This document shows, one piece after another, positions 30,328 through 34,575 of a stretch of DNA of 34,575 bases. The notes under the pieces were generated by a model. It saw nothing but the letters and a program-made list of their open reading frames with translations. It did not search any database and was not told the DNA's origin. Numbering within the stretch: position 1 is the first letter of the stretch; each line of letters starts with the position of its first letter. This stretch comes from Mesotaenium endlicherianum (taxonomy: Eukaryota; Streptophyta; Zygnematophyceae; Zygnematales; Mesotaeniaceae), in contig WELA01007774.1 of assembly GCA_009602735.1 (NCBI GenBank), positions 1 through 34,575 of the forward strand, given 5' to 3'. The translations under genes were made by a program, and so were the position numbers.

Positions 30328-33300
30328 GTTTTCTATCCAGCACTACACCTGGCTGCTGCTTTTATGAGCAGTCTGCTGATTACAGCAGACCTTTCCTACC
30401 CCTTTATCACACTAACTTCGTGTGTATGTCTTACTATACCACCGAGCTCATTCTCCCTATGCGAGAGGACACATGCGCACCAAAAGTATGCCCATCCTTC
30501 ATGTATTGGGACTGCATTTGAGTTTGAGGAAACGAGGCCAACGCGCGAGCTCCTGGAACGGGGAGAGCCGTTGGAACGTTTCAATGTTTTATGTCCTCTG
30601 TTGTCGGTATTGAGGGGGGAATCTCCCGACAGTGACGTCGAAAAACCGTTATGATGTTTCCATGCAGGTTGGTCCAGGTGACATTAAGGCAGCTCGAGAC
30701 AAATCGACGCAGATCGAAAGATTAACACAATGTACGACCTATCGTCAGTTTATCAATTTCTTTCGCGTGTCAGACCATGTCACCATCTTCTTGTATCCAG
30801 TTTCTAACCATGGAGTCGTGCTGGCAGCATGTGTTCAACCTGCGCTAATGAATGGCACATGAAGTTAATTGTTGGTTTTCATCATGCGACATTTTATGAC
30901 ACACAACTTGGACTAGGGCGGGAAAGACCGACATCAGGCTCCTCAGTGACGATCACGTTTTGAGAGGCTTTATGAGATGGACTTCGACAGTCTTCGAGTC
31001 CATCCGAGCCACCGTAATGAGTGTTAGCATTTCTTCTAGGCACTTTTAGGCGTCTCCAGGAAGGTGCCAAGAGTCGCTGGTTGTGCGGCATGAAGCATCC
31101 CATCATAGAGGCTATCAAATTGGTACAGTAAGAATATTTCCTAAGATACTATCCTTAACAAGCGTTTGTGTGGAGGCTGATGGGCATTGACGTGTTTTGC
31201 AAGGTTGCTGCCTGCTAATGCCTGGATAGTATCTGCAACAAGCACATCGTACAGATATGAGCATCCAATTTGAAGACACCAGCAGGTTGTGTTCGTGTAC
31301 ATGCGGCAGATCTCTTTCCTGCCTTGCGTTTGTTACTTCACAAACGCTTGCTTGCCTTGCAAATTCACCATATTTGTCAGCCAGCGCTCTCACGCCCACT
31401 TACTTGCAGCGCTTTAGTAACTTCACTTTCACAGGGCATGAAAGGAGATACGTTTAAACGATATCTTGTCTTCGTTAGGTAAGTCAAAGTAAAGAGAAAC
31501 GGTTCCCTGCAACGGTAGCACAGAAGACGTTTGAAATAGAAAGGCATACCCTCAGCTGCTGTGGATTTAATCAGCTCCGAGTTCTTTACATCAGACTATT
31601 GTTGGTGGTAAGCACCAGAAGGCTAACTATTTAGACGGCTGTTCAAATAGAGTTGCTTGCGTCAGAGGGAGGTAAAGAGTCACCAAGTAGTGCAAAGAGC
31701 CGCATGCTGGTGGACACTGTCGCAGATCAATGGCAGGCTCAAGTAGGACGCAGGCAGACACTTCTAATGTCGACACTTGTATCGGCCCTGTTGTCTCGGC
31801 TCTATCAGCTAATAGTCAAAGCCAAAACCAAAGCAGAGTAGTCCCTCTAATGCTTCAAGATATGATGACATGTCCAGAACTGCCTGAGGTACCGAAAGGG
31901 CAAGTGACCAACAGGGCAGGAAGGAGTTTATGCAAACCAGGCCTTGCCAGGTGTCAGGCAATGAGGAGGGACAAGTACAAGACCTGGTCAGTCACTGAGG
32001 TGGACACACCTGAAGGGAAAAAGGAGACCTTTGCTCCCCTTCAATAGCATGTCCTTCATCGTTTGCTGAGATTGAGGCAAGAATTAAACCTAACCTACAT
32101 GTTCTGGCTGTCATCGAGCAAGAAGGAACTTGTACAGTTTTGACGGGGTTGCTGAGAGCCAGCCATGGAGCTTCTTCTTGTCTTCTCTAGTCAAGAACTT
32201 GACTCTCATAACTTTCAGCACTCCACTATCTGCCACCTTGCAAAGGCTGATGGCCTTACAACTTTGTTCGAAGGATTAGGAGGAAGAGGAGGACGACTAA
32301 GCTGTACCAGTAGAATGAAGCCAGCTTGTGGATACTTGCTGTATAGGGGGTACAAAAACCACTCAATTTGTAGAAATGTTATTATTCTTAAGTGTTGCAC
32401 CAAGATGTGTTTTACAGGTACATACATAGAGGTGCCATAAGAAATGTATACAGCTAGATAGATAGTAGAGGGCCGTGATATAGTATAAGTTTGGCCCTTA
32501 AATACTTGAGATTGAGTGGCATGTTGTTGAGTTGATTCCATAGTTCTTCTGTAAGAGTTGGTAGTTTGCAAAGCAGTTATTCTTATCAAATTTGCAACTT
32601 GAGTGCGTTTGTACCCATAATGGATGAGATCCCCCGCTCTTTTGCAATTAGTTTGTTCTACACAGTAGCCTCATTGAAGGGCAAATGACAATGTTGAAAC
32701 TAGTTATGGTGTGCGGGCATTCATGATTCATCTGTCTCCTGTGAAAATGCTGATAGAAAGACACGGTATATTACATGCACCGGCACAGGGAAAAACTTGG
32801 ACTTTTGGTACATTTGTACAGCAACAAATACAGGTCCACTGTCTTGGGAGTAAGAAAGTTGTCACGCAAGCTCAAAAAGATTGATTTCTTGAGAGCTAGA
32901 ATTATAGTAACGAGGATATTGACATCCTGCGAGCTCTTCTGTCTAGATAAGTACTATGTCCAATACACTTTGTCGAACTCCTTCAAGGGCAGTCTAGCAG
33001 AGCGTCCACTATGCACTTCATACGAAATTTCCCTCCAGAGCTTTTTTCTCAAAATCACTGGCCTAGTCTTGTCAACACCAGCTTCACTGAACTGGTGTCC
33101 CCCCCTGCACCTGCACCAGCAGCTCCATGACCTAAGCAGGACATTCTGACCTTACATCCGACTCCAGCATTAATACCAGCTCTACATCAGAAACTGTACC
33201 CCAAGTCAACTGTCAGAAAGTTTCAATAAGTACAAAACGCTAGGTAAGAGGTTCAAATAGATGCCTCGACGAGGAAAATGTGTACGGCCCACAGTAATCC

Positions 33301-33753
33301 TTCTGCAATGCTACGTTTATCCTTCTCCACAGCTTCTAGTACACAACTTGGCGGCTTTTTGCTATTGATGTAATACTGGGGTGTTTGAAATGTTTACTTC
33401 TAGAATGTCGAACATGGTAGCATGTGATCACAAGGTGCAAGTAGCTCCTGCAGATATAAGACTGGAAGTCGCCTCAATTATGGAATAAAACTGAACATCT
33501 TGAACTTTTCCCCAGTTCTGCACCTCAGCAGCTGCCTTTGCATGTATACTTGATGATGAAACGATGACCATAAGGCAGCTCAATAAAAGCTATCACTAGC
33601 TGAACGTTGCAGGCTTCGACTAACGCCTCATTCAAAGCTCAATCTGAGCCGTTCCACCTTCACCGCATCCCTTTGAGCAAAAAAAAATCTACCCCTAAAT
33701 AAGTACTTCGGATCAGAAGGAGCAGGAGATGGCAGAAAGTACACTGAAAAGTT
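30328..33753. other. Intergenic region, no clear gene
   Basis: It holds the promoter and 5' UTR side of the SAP gene (minus) at its left and the 3' flank of the next minus-strand gene at its right. Short open frames with ordinary composition occur (for example 30662-30862 plus, 31730-32047 plus), but none has a recognisable domain or a checked splice structure. I see no RNA gene or repeat array. Confidence 0.5.
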
Positions 33754-34328
33754 CTACTGCGACTTGATGGCCTTCTCCTTTGGCTTGCTGATGTAAGGGG
33801 CGTTCACAGATACATCGTGTGGCTTGCCGATTCTGCAGCGCAACAACACGGGGATCAGGAAGACACACTAGCATCGTCACATCCTCTTTATCAGCATATA
33901 CTCTTCAGGGCATGCACACGCCATGTGGCATGAAGTGCACACTTGCTATCACTCAAGGAGCCCGCAAGACTCGAGTGAAGGCTTGCTGATGACTGCATCA
34001 CAACACTATCGAGGGCGGGCCAGGACCACTCCAAGGGGTTGAACTATCGTTGGACGAAAGTTGAACGAAACGACGAAAAAGCGCCACTTGGCATAAGACG
34101 CACATACTCGGTCCAAGATATCACATACACAGCGAGAAAAAGTATCTGCACCTCTTCGCAGCAACAACACTGAAAAGTACACCGTGTAATGGTCCCAAAG
34201 CCTTCACCATTCACTGAGAGAACTATGCTTGTGTGAGAGAGAGATGTGGAGTTACCTGAAGGCATAGATGTTGAGGGCATTGCAAATGTCGTATATGACT
34301 CCGTGCGCAAAGTGCATGTACAGCCCTC
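33754..34328 (-). CDS. Last two exons of an unidentified gene, continuing past the right edge
   Basis: Minus-strand exons 34328-34256 (73 nt) and 33832-33754 (79 nt with stop TAG at 33756-33754). The intron between has borders GTAAC..TGCAG, and the phases fit (AG plus A gives Arg). The protein end reads GLYMHFAHGVIYDICNALN, then IYAFR, then IGKPHDVSVNAPYISKPKEK and a short basic tail. The upstream exon lies beyond or near 34400-34575 and was not resolved. The first exon has a possible membrane or globular-core feel, but I do not recognise the family. Confidence 0.62.
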
Positions 34329-34492
34329 CTGGGGATGGGCACACGCAGCAACAGTAGATGCCAGGGGCAGGGGCAGCACAGCAGGTCAGTCCATGCCAGG
34401 TGGACAGCGATGCACTGCAGCCCTGATGGACTCTGCCTGAGCAAAAATGCACCTCCAAAAAAAAAAACTTGTGCATGTGTCTCCTTCTCCTA

Positions 34493-34496
<4 letters not shown>

Positions 34497-34575
<79 letters not shown>
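34497..34575. repeat. (GT)n(GA)n microsatellite at the window edge
   Basis: About 40 bases of pure GT followed by about 38 of GA, running to the last base. The window may end here because assembly through the repeat is difficult. Confidence 0.95.

Noticed and set aside
34256-34328. Resemblance of ICNALNIYAF to the end of a GT29 sialyl motif (LCDEVxVYGF)
   Set aside because: The spacing to the preceding Gly does not fit and no other motif is visible, so I do not name the gene.

Overview
This is eukaryotic nuclear DNA, most likely from the green-plant lineage (a charophyte alga or seedless plant; species not determined). The evidence is introns with GT..AG borders, Ty3/gypsy chromovirus elements with a plant-type initiator-Met primer site, and a SAP-domain gene whose spliced exons match a family I know only from streptophytes. 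There are no operons and no prokaryotic signals. One base is undetermined (N, 15423).

Left two thirds (1-21490): stacked copies of one chromovirus family, all decayed. Element 1 (846-8803, minus) reads 5' LTR, PBS, gag, protease, RT, RNase H, integrase with chromodomain, an extra ORF of about 550 aa, PPT, partial 3' LTR. Element 2 (9264-21490, minus) has the same order. Its reverse transcriptase is split by element 3 (14636-18350, plus), a 3.7 kb LTR element without recognisable coding capacity and with a 5-bp target duplication, TCAAG. Between and beside elements 1 and 2 lie LTR pieces in the opposite orientation. They join LTR termini to internal LTR sites, and one pair of junctions carries the same 5-bp sequence (AATGG) in inverted orientation. 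This looks like autointegration or self-nesting followed by inversion.

Three structures are not explained by ordinary gag-pol annotation: the extra coiled-coil ORF in the env-like position, conserved in both copies; a hairpin exactly 18 nt inside the 3' LTR of all three elements, next to the PPT; and purine-tract and CTGTCAC motif clusters between pol and the extra ORF.

Middle (21491-24457): AT-rich, poorly recognisable DNA with a TACGTATT inverted-repeat cluster and degenerate coding-like fragments.

Right third: a nine-exon minus-strand gene (30327 to 24458) for a SAP-domain protein of the plant 'zinc finger CCCH domain-containing protein 62-like' type. It has a 656-residue Gln/Gly/Pro-rich tail on one exon. 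Every exon junction was checked for reading phase. Next come about 3.4 kb with no clear gene, then the last two exons (34328 to 33754, minus) of an unidentified gene that continues past the right edge.
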